From: Anaerostipes faecalis
Lineage (GTDB): Bacteria > Bacillota > Clostridia > Lachnospirales > Lachnospiraceae
DNA length: 64,000 nucleotides
Assembly: GCF_018982945.1 (NCBI RefSeq)
Contig: NZ_JABRXE010000001.1
Location: 62,001-126,000 of the forward strand
Reading direction: 5' to 3'
Shown here piece by piece: positions 26,768-36,175 of the stretch. The notes below the pieces were generated by a model. That model saw nothing but the letters and a program-made list of their open reading frames with translations. It was not told the origin of the DNA and searched no databases. Every line of letters begins with the position of its first letter. Within the stretch, counting starts at the first letter, position 1. A program made the translations under genes and the position numbers.

Positions 26768-29590
26768 ATGAGAAAGATGAATACAAGATTTGTGTCTTTT
26801 GGGCTTACATTAGCGATGATGTCCCAGGGCATAGGAGCCAATATGGTATTGGCAGCAGAACCTGCAAAGCAGCCAGTGGTTCAGACACAGTCTTTTACGA
26901 AACAGGCAGCGGCAGATCATCTGCTCATCAATCAGGTGTACGGTGGCAACGGTAAGGGTGAGACACCAATCAGTAACAGTTTTATTGAGCTTTATAATCC
27001 AACTTCAGATGATATCCAGTTGAAAGGATATACATTATCTTTTGATGAAGCAACATCCCTGGAATTGCCGAATGTTACCTTAAAAGCTGGAACATCATGG
27101 TTGATCGTATGTAAGCAGGAGATAACAACAGATGAACTTTTAACATACGATCTTCCGGAAGCAGATCAGAACTGGGATATTGCAATCAATAATAAGAATT
27201 ATACGTTGACATTGAAAAACAGCCAGGGAGTTGTAGACAGTGCAACAGCAAATGACAAAGTTGATGACATTAAAGTATCAAAACAAAAATCTCTTCGTCG
27301 TGTAAATTATGTGGATACAGATACCAATGATGACTGGGATGTTATTGTATGGGAAAAATCATCTGTGACAGTAAATGATGAATACGTTCAAAACTATGCT
27401 CCACGTAACAGCAAAGGTGAATACGGAAAAGTTCATTCGGCAGAGGCAGCACCAGAACAGCCTGTTTACACTCCGGTTGTTACATCAGATGAAAAAATAA
27501 CAGGTGTAAATAATGGGGCTACTCCATTGAACATGCAGTTGTTCGCCCGTTATAATTCCGGAGCAATGAATGCAGACGGCGGAAGTCTGGAAATTGTAGA
27601 ATACAATGAAAAGAATGGTTATGCTTATGCAGTCAGCGGTTTAAAAGGACAGGTGATTGCAGTTAAGATTACAGGAATCGAAGATTCCGAAAAAGTTGCC
27701 AGCCTTTCTGGTCAGGAATATGATGTGAAAACACTGGTGGAAACAGTGGCAGCAGAAGCCGGATTTAAATATGGAGATATCACCAGTGTTGCCATTTCAC
27801 CAGATGGAACAAAACTGGCAGCAGCAGTTCAGCATGCAGATTATGATAAATGTGGAAAAATCGCAGTATTTACCTGTGAAAAAGACGGTTCCTTAACCAA
27901 TCCAAAGTTATATAATGCAGGTGTACAGCCGGATATGGTTACTTTTGCAGATGGAAACACTGTGTTAACTGCAGATGAAGGAGAACCAAGAAACGGATAT
28001 GGAGAAGGAAGCATCGATCCTGCAGGAAGTGTAACAGTTTTAAATTTATCCGATGGAACTTCTGATCAGGTGGGATTTGACAAATACACAGCAGAGGAAT
28101 TAACAGCAAAAAATATTCTGATTGGTGTTGCAAATGATAAGACACTGGAACCAAAAACAGATTTGGAACCAGAGTACATTGCAGTTTCAGCCAATGGAAA
28201 GAAAGCATATGTTTCTTTGCAGGAAGCAAATGCCATTGCAGAGTTAGATGTGGAAAAGAAAGAATTTACCGGAATTTACAGTACAGGATTTGAAGATTAC
28301 AGTAAAGTGGCTGTGGATTTAGTAGAAGATGGTAAATACGAAGCAAAAACCTATGAAGGACTTGTTGGTGCCCGTATGCCGGATGGAATTGCTGTTTATG
28401 AAAACGCAGGAAAAACTTATGTAGTTACAGCTAATGAAGGGGATTCCAGAGATTGGACAAATTACCTTAATGAAGCAAAAACAAAAGATTTTACCGGAAA
28501 GAGTATTCGTGTAATCGATGATACAAAGTGTGCAGGATTACCGGAAGGTAAAAAGGTTATGTTTGGCGGACGTGGTTTCAGTATTTTTGAAGTGACAGAT
28601 CATGGAATGACAGAAGTATACGACAGCGGAAATGAATTTGAATCCAATACTGCTAAAACATTTGGAGATTATTTCAACTGCTCTAATGATGACAATGATA
28701 TAGACAGCAGAAGTCCTAAAAAAGGACCGGAACCGGAAAATGTTACGGTTGGAAAAATCAATGGAAAAGCCTATGCATTTGTAGCAGTTGAAAGAATTGG
28801 CGGAATTATGGCGTATGATATTACTGATCCACAGAACAGCACATATGCAAATTATATCAACAGCCGTGACTTCTCAGAAGCAATCAAAGGAGATGTATCA
28901 CCAGAAGGACTTTGTGTAGCACAGGCAGACGGAAAGAACATTTTCCTTGCAGCATGTGAAGTCAGTGGTACTCTTGCAGCTTATGAACTGCCAAAAACAG
29001 AGGTGGAACCACCGAAAACAGAGGAAGAGCAGCCTGAGAAACCAGCACCACAGGTACCAAAGAAGATCACTGCAACCTTAAAAGGAAATGGCGGAAAAAC
29101 AGTTGCTGTTATTAAAGATGCCAAAGCAGGAGCTAAATTACCGTCATGGAATAAAGCAAAATTTAAAGCAGCAGGTAAAAAAGGATATGCATTTGCAGGA
29201 TGGACATATAAAGGGAAAACAGTTACCAAAATGCCATCATCCGATCAGAACATTGTATTGACAGCTAAATTTGTAAAAATGTCAGTTGGTCAGGCAAAAG
29301 TGCTCAATGTAAAAGGAAAGTATGGAAAAGGAACAGGTTTTGAGGCAACTTCTAGAAAATATACTAAGGAAGATGGTTCCAGAAGAGGATTCCGTTTCCG
29401 TTATGCAGTAAATTCCAAAATGAAATATGCCAAATATAAAACAACAGGATTGACTAAGAACGTATATACAAAACTTGGACTGAAAAGAGGAAAGAAATAC
29501 TATGTTCAGGTTCGTTACTACTATTATGATTCAACAAATCAGAGAGTATATGGCGCATATTCAACAGTAAAATCAGTAAAAGTATTCTAA
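26768..29590 (+). CDS. Secreted choice-of-anchor I protein with lamin-tail domain
   Basis: 940 residues with a signal peptide (cleavage near residue 30 after VLAAE). Residues about 50-190 form a lamin-tail (LTD) domain (LINQVYGG, FIELYNPT). Residues about 235-740 form the choice-of-anchor I beta-propeller, distantly related to phytase-like propellers (DGIAVYENAGKTYVVTANEGDSRDW, SPEGLC). A Pro/Glu linker (about 743-765) leads to an InlB-type repeat and a C-terminal Lys/Tyr-rich module almost identical to the one ending the GH32 protein. RBS AGGAGG, ATG 26768. The Pho-box-like promoter suggests phosphate scavenging; enzymatic activity is not proven for the family. Confidence 0.85.
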   Translation: MRKMNTRFVSFGLTLAMMSQGIGANMVLAAEPAKQPVVQTQSFTKQAAADHLLINQVYGGNGKGETPISNSFIELYNPTSDDIQLKGYTLSFDEATSLELPNVTLKAGTSWLIVCKQEITTDELLTYDLPEADQNWDIAINNKNYTLTLKNSQGVVDSATANDKVDDIKVSKQKSLRRVNYVDTDTNDDWDVIVWEKSSVTVNDEYVQNYAPRNSKGEYGKVHSAEAAPEQPVYTPVVTSDEKITGVNNGATPLNMQLFARYNSGAMNADGGSLEIVEYNEKNGYAYAVSGLKGQVIAVKITGIEDSEKVASLSGQEYDVKTLVETVAAEAGFKYGDITSVAISPDGTKLAAAVQHADYDKCGKIAVFTCEKDGSLTNPKLYNAGVQPDMVTFADGNTVLTADEGEPRNGYGEGSIDPAGSVTVLNLSDGTSDQVGFDKYTAEELTAKNILIGVANDKTLEPKTDLEPEYIAVSANGKKAYVSLQEANAIAELDVEKKEFTGIYSTGFEDYSKVAVDLVEDGKYEAKTYEGLVGARMPDGIAVYENAGKTYVVTANEGDSRDWTNYLNEAKTKDFTGKSIRVIDDTKCAGLPEGKKVMFGGRGFSIFEVTDHGMTEVYDSGNEFESNTAKTFGDYFNCSNDDNDIDSRSPKKGPEPENVTVGKINGKAYAFVAVERIGGIMAYDITDPQNSTYANYINSRDFSEAIKGDVSPEGLCVAQADGKNIFLAACEVSGTLAAYELPKTEVEPPKTEEEQPEKPAPQVPKKITATLKGNGGKTVAVIKDAKAGAKLPSWNKAKFKAAGKKGYAFAGWTYKGKTVTKMPSSDQNIVLTAKFVKMSVGQAKVLNVKGKYGKGTGFEATSRKYTKEDGSRRGFRFRYAVNSKMKYAKYKTTGLTKNVYTKLGLKRGKKYYVQVRYYYYDSTNQRVYGAYSTVKSVKVF

Positions 29591-29608
29591 TATAAGATGA
29601 ACTGTAAG

Positions 29609-29637
29609 GAGGTCGTGGTAAAACACGGCCTCTTTAA
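29609..29637 (+). terminator. Terminator after the choice-of-anchor I gene
   Basis: GAGGTCGTG pairs with CACGGCCTC around a GTAAAA loop, then TTTAAAATATT. It lies inside an overlong reading frame upstream of bioB, which is one reason for the later bioB start. Confidence 0.8.
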
Positions 29638-29725
29638 AATATTATTAAAACCTATTAAAAAGATAGATATAATAGAATATAATAAAATGAAAGATAATAA
29701 TACTGATATAAGGAGAATAAGGCTT

Positions 29726-30703
29726 ATGGATATGCTGAGACTTGCACAAGAAATAATAGAAGGAAAAAGACTACAAAGAGGAGATGATTTTTCTTTTTTT
29801 CTCGATTGTGATTTAAAAGAATTATGTCAGGGAGCAGATAAAATTCGTGAGTATTTTGTAGGTGATAAAGTGGATTTATGTTCCATCATAAATGGACGGA
29901 GTGGAAAATGTCCTGAAGATTGTAAATATTGTGCACAATCTGCGCATCATAATACCAATTGTGAAGTGTATGATTTTCTTCCGGAAAAGGAAATTGTAGA
30001 GGCATGTAAATTTAATGAAAGTCAGGGAGTCGATCGATTTTCAATCGTTACATCCGGGAAAACGCTAACAGGTGAAGCATTTGACAAAGCAGTACATGCG
30101 TATAAAACCATGCATAAGGAATGTAAAATCGACTTATGTGCATCCATGGGATTTCTGGATGAGGAACAATTACATAGATTACATGAAGCTAGTGTAACCA
30201 GTTATCATCATAATATCGAAACATCAAAAAGAAACTTTCCTAACATATGCACAACACATACATATGAACAAAGGATAGAAACGTTGAAAAAAGTTAAGGC
30301 AGAAGGAATGTGTGCCTGTTCTGGTGGAATCATCGGTATGGGAGAAACCTGGGAGGATCGAATTGACATGGCAGTCAGCTTGTCAGAACTGGGTATCGAT
30401 TCCATCCCGATCAATGCGTTGATGCCGATCAAAGGGACACCATTAGAGAATATGGAACAATTATCAGAAGAAGAAATTTTAAGAACAGTTGCCATGTTCC
30501 GTTATATAAATCCAGATGCAAATATACGTTTAGCAGCAGGCAGGGCACTACTTACAAATGATGGAGAATATGCATTTAAATCTGGAGCCTCAGCAACGAT
30601 CACAGGGGATATGTTAACAACAGTAGCATGTGCGACAATTCAAAGTGATAAAGATATGCTTGAAAAACTTGGCCGAGATGTGATTCCGGAATATTTAAGA
30701 TAG
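29726..30703 (+). CDS. bioB: Biotin synthase
   Basis: 325 residues of the radical SAM biotin synthase. The [4Fe-4S]-SAM motif is CPEDCKYC, preceded by INGRSGK; YHHNIET and the auxiliary-cluster Arg/Cys context follow. It inserts sulfur into dethiobiotin. ATG 29726 follows AAGGAG by 10 bases; a frame extension to 29597 would run through the terminator. No other biotin gene is in the window, so it may act on imported dethiobiotin. A TATAAT at 29668-29673 may be its -10. No BirA-type operator was recognised. Confidence 0.95.
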   Translation: MDMLRLAQEIIEGKRLQRGDDFSFFLDCDLKELCQGADKIREYFVGDKVDLCSIINGRSGKCPEDCKYCAQSAHHNTNCEVYDFLPEKEIVEACKFNESQGVDRFSIVTSGKTLTGEAFDKAVHAYKTMHKECKIDLCASMGFLDEEQLHRLHEASVTSYHHNIETSKRNFPNICTTHTYEQRIETLKKVKAEGMCACSGGIIGMGETWEDRIDMAVSLSELGIDSIPINALMPIKGTPLENMEQLSEEEILRTVAMFRYINPDANIRLAAGRALLTNDGEYAFKSGASATITGDMLTTVACATIQSDKDMLEKLGRDVIPEYLR

Positions 30704-30766
30704 AGTAGGTGTGGATTATGTTGAACCAATTTTAAAAAAGTAATGACGAAAGATGAATAAATGATT

Positions 30767-30807
30767 CAAAAAAATGCCCGTCACCATTTGAAACTGTGAC
30801 GGGCATA
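30767..30807 (-). terminator. Terminator of the DUF4143 ATPase gene
   Basis: ATGCCCGTCAC pairs with GTGACGGGCAT around a 12-base loop. On the minus strand the stem is followed by seven T, right after the ATPase stop at 30813. It may also stop read-through from bioB. Confidence 0.85.
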
Positions 30808-30812
30808 GCCAT

Positions 30813-32027
30813 TTAGTTCCATTCCTCGGCTAAGAGGAAATCTCGGATATTGCGATGTTTGATGCCATTACGGCTCATGTCAAATTCATCCAGGGAAACG
30901 ACATATTTTGGGAAGTTGTCTCGGATGTTATCGTATGCTCCGAATTCACGTTGGATTGTTTCATCAGAGGCAAGCAGATAGGTAACTTGAACGTACAGCT
31001 TTTCATCTCGTTTGTGACAGACAAAATCAATTTCTTTATTACCATATCTTCCGACTGTAACTTCATATCCACGGCGAAGAAGTTCCAAGTATACAATATT
31101 TTCTAAAGTAAGATTGATTTCTTTCATATTGCCGCCAAAAACTGCTTCGCGGATACCGTGATCGGCAATGTAATACTTTTCGTTGGATGCAAGGATTTGT
31201 TTTCCTTGTAAATCTTCACGCTTAACCTGATAGAACAAGTACGCACCGCAGCAATATTTGATATAGTTCAGGATTGTTTCCGGAGCTACAGTGCGCTGCT
31301 CGCTTTTGAGAAACTTTGCTAAAGAAGCTGCTGAGAATGTATTTCCTACATTAGCCATCACATAAGCAATGATGCGTTCCAACAAATCCACATCACGAAT
31401 TTTGTTGCGCTTTACAATGTCTTTCAGCTGAACAGAGTTGAACAAATCGTGAAGATACTGCTTGGATGGTTGATCAGCATATCGGATGTTTGCAAGGTAA
31501 GGCATACCGCCTGCCAGAAGATATTTCTGAAAACACTTCTGGATCGTTTCATCAGAAGCGACCGTCTTATATAATTCTATAAATTCTGCAAAAGAGAAAG
31601 GATAGATAATGAATTCCACATAACGTCCGCCAAGGTATGTGGACAGCTCGCCGGATAATAACTTGGCATTGGATCCGGTGATGTAGATATCACAATTCAA
31701 AGATACACGGAACGAATTGATACATTTTTCCCAGTCTTTCACTTCCTGAATTTCATCGAAGAAAAGGTAAACCTTGCCGTCAAGGTCAGCGGCTCTTTTT
31801 GTGATTTCATCATGTAAAGCTTTTGCAGTTTGCAGGTGAGCATAGTTCATATCTTCAAAATTGATTGAGATAAACTGTGCAGGATTTACACCGGACTCTA
31901 TAAGTTCTTGTTTAATAAGTTCCAACATAACGGATTTTCCGCAGCGGCGAATACCGGTCATCACCTTTATCAATTCCGTTCCAATAAAAGGACGGATACG
32001 GCTCATGTACATTTCTCGTTTAATCAT
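30813..32027 (-). CDS. AAA_14/DUF4143 ATP-binding protein
   Basis: About 404 residues. The N-terminal AAA_14 ATPase has a Walker A (TGIRRCGKSVM), Walker B (LFFDEIQ) and ITGSNAKLL; the C-terminal DUF4143 domain has the PD-(D/E)xK-like EIDFVCHK segment. This very common family in gut bacteria has unknown function and is frequent in mobile or defence regions. The start at 32027 (MIKREMY) is preferred to 32090 because a purine-rich GGGGG lies ten bases upstream and the extension is poorly conserved in type. Confidence 0.88.
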   Translation of the reverse strand: MIKREMYMSRIRPFIGTELIKVMTGIRRCGKSVMLELIKQELIESGVNPAQFISINFEDMNYAHLQTAKALHDEITKRAADLDGKVYLFFDEIQEVKDWEKCINSFRVSLNCDIYITGSNAKLLSGELSTYLGGRYVEFIIYPFSFAEFIELYKTVASDETIQKCFQKYLLAGGMPYLANIRYADQPSKQYLHDLFNSVQLKDIVKRNKIRDVDLLERIIAYVMANVGNTFSAASLAKFLKSEQRTVAPETILNYIKYCCGAYLFYQVKREDLQGKQILASNEKYYIADHGIREAVFGGNMKEINLTLENIVYLELLRRGYEVTVGRYGNKEIDFVCHKRDEKLYVQVTYLLASDETIQREFGAYDNIRDNFPKYVVSLDEFDMSRNGIKHRNIRDFLLAEEWN

Positions 32028-32356
32028 GAAAGAATAAGCCCCCTTTCTGTTACTGTAAAATAGCGTAACATATTTATAACTTGAAAACAAGAAAGAAAAT
32101 ATAATTATTTCAGTTATAACTGAAGAAATACAATAATCGACAAAATTTGACAGATATAAAAGTTAGAATTACGTGGCGAACAGACGGTCTTGTTTGAGTG
32201 TGTACAAGGTCGTTTAGCGTATAAAACTGCCGAAAACGGCAAAAATAAATTCAATAATAAAATCTAAACACTGTAATTATTGCCGATAAAATGATATACT
32301 ATTTATTAGGTTAATCTAGTTATTAAATTGAAATATGGAGCAACGGAGGAGAGCAA
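32028..32356. other. Intergenic region between ATPase and first Fic gene
   Basis: Divergent regulatory space. It holds a short hairpin (TGCCG-AAAA-CGGCA at 32228-32241) and TATTGCCGATAA at 32278-32289, which resembles the tandem repeats before the third Fic gene, followed by TATACT at about 32295. No open frame with a ribosome binding site was seen. Confidence 0.4.
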
Positions 32357-33247
32357 ATGCGATACCTTTCAGTTACTGAAATAGCAAAAAAGTGGAATGT
32401 TTCAGAGCGCAGCGTCAGAAACTACTGTGCTCAGAGACGAGTGCCGGGGGCATTTCTTACTGGTAAAACTTGGAATATTCCCGAAAATGCAGAAAAACCG
32501 GAACGTTTAAATAAGAAGAAAGAACAGCCGATTACATTGTTAGATATTCTGCAGGAGCAGAAAGCAAGTAAATATTCCGGTGGTATTTACCACAAGACAC
32601 AGATTGATTTGACGTACAATTCTAATCATATTGAAGGTAGTCGCCTGACGCATGATCAAACAAGATATATTTTTGAAACAAATACAATCGGTGTAGAAAA
32701 TGAAGTCTTAAATGTAGATGATGTTATCGAAACAGCAAATCATTTCCGTTGTATAGATATGATTATTGATAATGCAAAAGCTGCTTTATCGGAAAAATTC
32801 ATCAAGGAATTACATTTGATTTTAAAATCTGGAATAAGTGATTCGAGAAAAGATTGGTTTGCAGTGGGTGATTATAAAAAAATGCCCAATGAAGTTGGAG
32901 GCATGACAACTGTATTGCCGGAAGATGTTGCCGATAAAATGAGAGCATTGCTGACAGAGTACAATGCAAAGGAAGAAAAAACTTTTGAAGATATTCTAGA
33001 CTTTCATGTAAAATTTGAACGCATCCATCCGTTCCAGGACGGTAATGGACGTGTAGGCAGGCTGATTATGTTCAAAGAGTGCCTGAAATATAATATTGTT
33101 CCGTTCATCATTGAGGATAATCTGAAAATGTTCTATTATCGTGGATTGAAAGAGTGGAACAACGAAAAAGGCTATTTGACCGAGACATGTCTGTCCGCAC
33201 AGGATAAGTATAAAGCATATTTGGATTATTTTAGAATTACTTATTAA
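32357..33247 (+). CDS. Fic-domain protein with N-terminal HTH (first copy)
   Basis: 296 residues. Residues 1-45 form an excisionase/MerR-like HTH (LSVTEIAKKWNVSERSVRNYC). The Fic core has HPFQDGNGRVGR, the full AMPylation motif (HxFx(D/E)GNGRxxR). An inhibitory-helix motif (SNHIEG, [S/T]xxxE[G/N]) precedes the core, so this is a self-inhibited class II Fic enzyme that would transfer AMP to a protein Ser, Thr or Tyr. RBS GGAGG, ATG 32357. The HTH suggests autoregulation. Targets unknown. Confidence 0.9.
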   Translation: MRYLSVTEIAKKWNVSERSVRNYCAQRRVPGAFLTGKTWNIPENAEKPERLNKKKEQPITLLDILQEQKASKYSGGIYHKTQIDLTYNSNHIEGSRLTHDQTRYIFETNTIGVENEVLNVDDVIETANHFRCIDMIIDNAKAALSEKFIKELHLILKSGISDSRKDWFAVGDYKKMPNEVGGMTTVLPEDVADKMRALLTEYNAKEEKTFEDILDFHVKFERIHPFQDGNGRVGRLIMFKECLKYNIVPFIIEDNLKMFYYRGLKEWNNEKGYLTETCLSAQDKYKAYLDYFRITY

Positions 33248-33591
33248 ATGTTTAAGGAGAAATATTATTTGATATATGTCAAAGAATAAGAAAAATAAAA
33301 AGAATACAACAGAAAAGTGGGAACTAAAATGTGGAAAACGAGAACCAGATTGAAGAAAACGGGAACTATTTATTGAAAAGAAGGAACTATATCGGAAATA
33401 GGACGTGTTCCAATGTGCAAAAATTACACTTTGAATTATGGGAGAGCAGTGTTAGAGAAGATTTTATAATACTCAAAACCGATTTTAATTTAGTCAAAAT
33501 AAAAAGAAATGACTAAATTAAATTGATTAAAGTGCAATTGAATGGTAGAATACTAGATAGGAAAGTGTTGAAATCAGAATGAGGTATGTTA
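33248..33591. promoter_or_regulatory. Promoter and 13-bp inverted repeat before Fic-hsd operon
   Basis: A promoter with TTGATT (33523-33528), 17-bp spacer and TAGAAT (33546-33551). Its -35 box abuts a perfect inverted repeat, TTTAATTTAGTCA (33484-33496) and its complement (33510-33522) with a 13-base A-rich centre: a likely operator. The rest (33248-33480) is A-rich; a possible 61-codon frame at 33331 has no ribosome binding site and no recognised similarity and is not called. Confidence 0.6.
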
Positions 33592-34647
33592 ATGAGATAT
33601 TTTGATTTTGAAAAAGAATACAGTAAATTACTTACACCGGAAATAGTTGCTTTTTTGACTCAGATTCACGAGTTTAAAGGTTTTCATTCCGATGTTGAAT
33701 CGCAAAAAGAGATTTTGGCAGAATTAGTTGAGATAGCCAAAATACAAAGTACAGAGGCTTCTAACAGGATAGAAGGAATTATTACTACAGATGATCGTTT
33801 AAAAATGATCGTCAAAGAGAAAACAATACCGAAGACCAGAGGTGAAAAAGAAATTGCTGGTTATAGAGATGTTCTAGCGACAATCCACGAGAGTTATGAA
33901 TACATTCCAATCAGATCAAATATGATTCTTCAATTGCATAGAGATTTATATAAGTTCAGTGGAAGCAGTGCCGGTGGCAATTTTAAAGCAGCTGATAATG
34001 TAATTGCAGAGGAATTACCAGATGGAACAAGAAGAGTACGATTTAAACCAGTTCCTTCCTGGGAAACTCCGGAATCAGTAAATAACTTATGTAATGCCTT
34101 TAATGAAGCATTGAATAAGCAGACGATGGATCCGTTGATATTAATTCCTATGTTCATATTGAATTTCTTATGCATCCATCCATTTTCTGATGGAAATGGG
34201 CGTATGAGCAGATTACTTACTTTATTAGCCCTTTATCGATGTGGATACAACGTTGGACAATATATTAGTATCGAAAAACTGATATCAGATACAAAAGAAA
34301 GTTATTACGAAGCTCTGCAGGAAAGTTCTTACAATTGGCATGAAGAAGAAAATAATTACGAACCATTTGTGAAGTATATGTTGGGAATCATTGTTGCTGC
34401 ATATAGAGACTTTACAGAAAGAGCTTCTCTTTTGACTAATAAAGCAATGTCTAAACCAGATCGTATCAGAGAAATTATTAGAGGTACATTAGGTAAGATT
34501 ACAAAAGCAGAAATCATGGAACAGTGTCCAGGAATCAGTCAAACGACTGTACAGCGAGCACTGAATGAATTGCTTAAGAATAAAGAGATAATCAAAATTG
34601 GCGGTGGAAGATACACTTCGTACGTATGGAATAGGGAGAATGATTAA
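33592..34647 (+). CDS. Fic-family protein, first gene of the type I RM operon
   Basis: 351 residues. An N-terminal Fic_N domain with inhibitory motif SNRIEG, a Fic core with HPFSDGNGRMSR and a C-terminal winged helix (SQTTVQRALNELLKNKEIIKIGGGRYTSY). ATG 33592 is eight bases after GAGG; ATG 33586 is too close. hsdM begins one base after its stop, so the two are co-transcribed and probably coupled. Fic genes are often found within hsd loci; whether the enzyme modifies the restriction complex is unknown. Confidence 0.9.
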   Translation: MRYFDFEKEYSKLLTPEIVAFLTQIHEFKGFHSDVESQKEILAELVEIAKIQSTEASNRIEGIITTDDRLKMIVKEKTIPKTRGEKEIAGYRDVLATIHESYEYIPIRSNMILQLHRDLYKFSGSSAGGNFKAADNVIAEELPDGTRRVRFKPVPSWETPESVNNLCNAFNEALNKQTMDPLILIPMFILNFLCIHPFSDGNGRMSRLLTLLALYRCGYNVGQYISIEKLISDTKESYYEALQESSYNWHEEENNYEPFVKYMLGIIVAAYRDFTERASLLTNKAMSKPDRIREIIRGTLGKITKAEIMEQCPGISQTTVQRALNELLKNKEIIKIGGGRYTSYVWNREND

Positions 34648-34648
34648 T

Positions 34649-36151
34649 ATGGTTACAGGTGAATTGAAAAGTAAAATTGATGGATTGTGGGAAATCTTTT
34701 GGACAGGTGGATTGACCAACCCATTAGACGTAATTGAGCAAATGACATATCTGATGTTTATTCGAGATTTGGATGATGCAGATAATCTTCACGCAAAGGA
34801 AGCTGCAATGTTAGGACTTCCACATAAAAGTATCTTTGCTGATGAGGTACAGGTAGGAGAACGCACAATTGCCGGAAATCAACTGAAATGGAGTGTATTT
34901 CATGATTTTACTGCAGCTAAAATGTACAGCACAATGCAGGAGTGGGTATTTCCTTTTATTAAGAATCTTCACGGAGATAAGGACAGTGCATACTCAAAAT
35001 ACATGGGAGATGCAATTTTCAAGGTTCCGACACCTCTGATGCTTGATAAGATTGTTACCGCTATGGATTCTATTTATGAACAGATGGCACAGTTGAAATC
35101 CGCTGATACAAGAGGGGATGTGTACGAGTATCTTCTTTCAAAGCTGGCAACAGCAGGAGTGAATGGTCAGTTCCGTACACCTAGACATATTATCCGCATG
35201 ATGGTGGAAATGATGGATCCGAAAGCTGACGAGGTTATTTGTGATCCAGCCTGTGGTACTTCTGGATTCCTTGTATCTGCCAGCGAGTATTTAAAAGAGA
35301 CAAAGAAAGAAGAAGTATTCTTCAATAAACAAAATAAAAACCATTATATGAACCATATGTTCCATGGATTTGATATGGACAGAACGATGCTCCGAATTGG
35401 TGCTATGAACATGATGACCCATGGAGTAGATAATCCATATATCGAGTATAGAGATAGTTTGTCCGATCAGAATCCAGACAAGGAAAAATATAGTCTGATT
35501 CTTGCGAATCCACCTTTTAAAGGAAGCTTAGATTACGACACAGTGAGTGCGGATCTGCTAAAGGTGTGTAAGACAAAAAAGACAGAGTTATTGTTTTTGG
35601 CATTATTTGTTCGCATGCTTAAAGTGGGTGGACGTTGTGCTTGTATTGTTCCAGATGGAGTATTGTTTGGATCTTCTAAAGCTCATAAAGATATTCGTAA
35701 GGAGATTGTGGAAGAAAATAGATTGGAAGCTGTTATCTCCATGCCTTCTGGAGTGTTTAAACCATATGCTGGAGTTTCAACAGCGATTCTGATTTTTACC
35801 AAAACAGGGCATGGTGGAACAGATAATGTATGGTTCTATGATATGAAAGCTGATGGCTTCAGCTTAGATGACAAGCGTAGCGAAACAAAGGAAAATGATA
35901 TTCCGGATATTATTGAACGATTTAGAAATCTAGACAAAGAAGCTGATAGAAAACGAACAGAACAGAGCTTCTTTGTAACAAAGCAGGAAATTGCAGACAA
36001 TGGCTATGATCTTAGTATCAATAAATATAAGGAAGTAGAATATGTACCGATTGAGTATCCATCAAGCCAGGAAATCATGACAGATCTTCGTGAATTAGAA
36101 ATGAAAATTGGCGAGGAAATGGATGTTTTGGAACAATTATTAGGATTATAA
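34649..36151 (+). CDS. hsdM: Type I RM DNA methyltransferase subunit HsdM
   Basis: 500 residues. HsdM_N helical domain (about 5-140), then the N6-adenine methyltransferase with SAM motif I DPACGTSGF (about residue 198) and catalytic motif IV NPPF (about 287). With HsdS it methylates the target sequence. ATG 34649 follows AGGGAGA; the upstream in-frame ATGs are within the Fic gene. A 22-bp sequence repeated before both hsdS genes starts at 36153, right after its stop. Confidence 0.96.
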   Translation: MVTGELKSKIDGLWEIFWTGGLTNPLDVIEQMTYLMFIRDLDDADNLHAKEAAMLGLPHKSIFADEVQVGERTIAGNQLKWSVFHDFTAAKMYSTMQEWVFPFIKNLHGDKDSAYSKYMGDAIFKVPTPLMLDKIVTAMDSIYEQMAQLKSADTRGDVYEYLLSKLATAGVNGQFRTPRHIIRMMVEMMDPKADEVICDPACGTSGFLVSASEYLKETKKEEVFFNKQNKNHYMNHMFHGFDMDRTMLRIGAMNMMTHGVDNPYIEYRDSLSDQNPDKEKYSLILANPPFKGSLDYDTVSADLLKVCKTKKTELLFLALFVRMLKVGGRCACIVPDGVLFGSSKAHKDIRKEIVEENRLEAVISMPSGVFKPYAGVSTAILIFTKTGHGGTDNVWFYDMKADGFSLDDKRSETKENDIPDIIERFRNLDKEADRKRTEQSFFVTKQEIADNGYDLSINKYKEVEYVPIEYPSSQEIMTDLRELEMKIGEEMDVLEQLLGL

Positions 36152-36152
36152 A

Positions 36153-36174
36153 TTCGGATTTGTAGGGATGAATA
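36153..36174 (+). repeat. 22-bp direct repeat, copy 1, before hsdS-1
   Basis: Begins TTCGGATTTGTAGGGATGAA; identical to 38577-38598 before hsdS-2. It contains the ribosome binding region of each hsdS. Same orientation, 2424 bp apart. Confidence 0.9.
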
Positions 36175-36175
36175 G

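Noticed and set aside
29597-29725. Longer N-terminus for bioB (43 extra codons)
   Set aside because: It would run through a strong terminator hairpin, and the ATG at 29726 has an AAGGAG site and matches the usual BioB start.
33331-33516. 61-codon frame between two Fic genes
   Set aside because: No ribosome binding site and no family likeness; it overlaps an inverted repeat adjoining a promoter.
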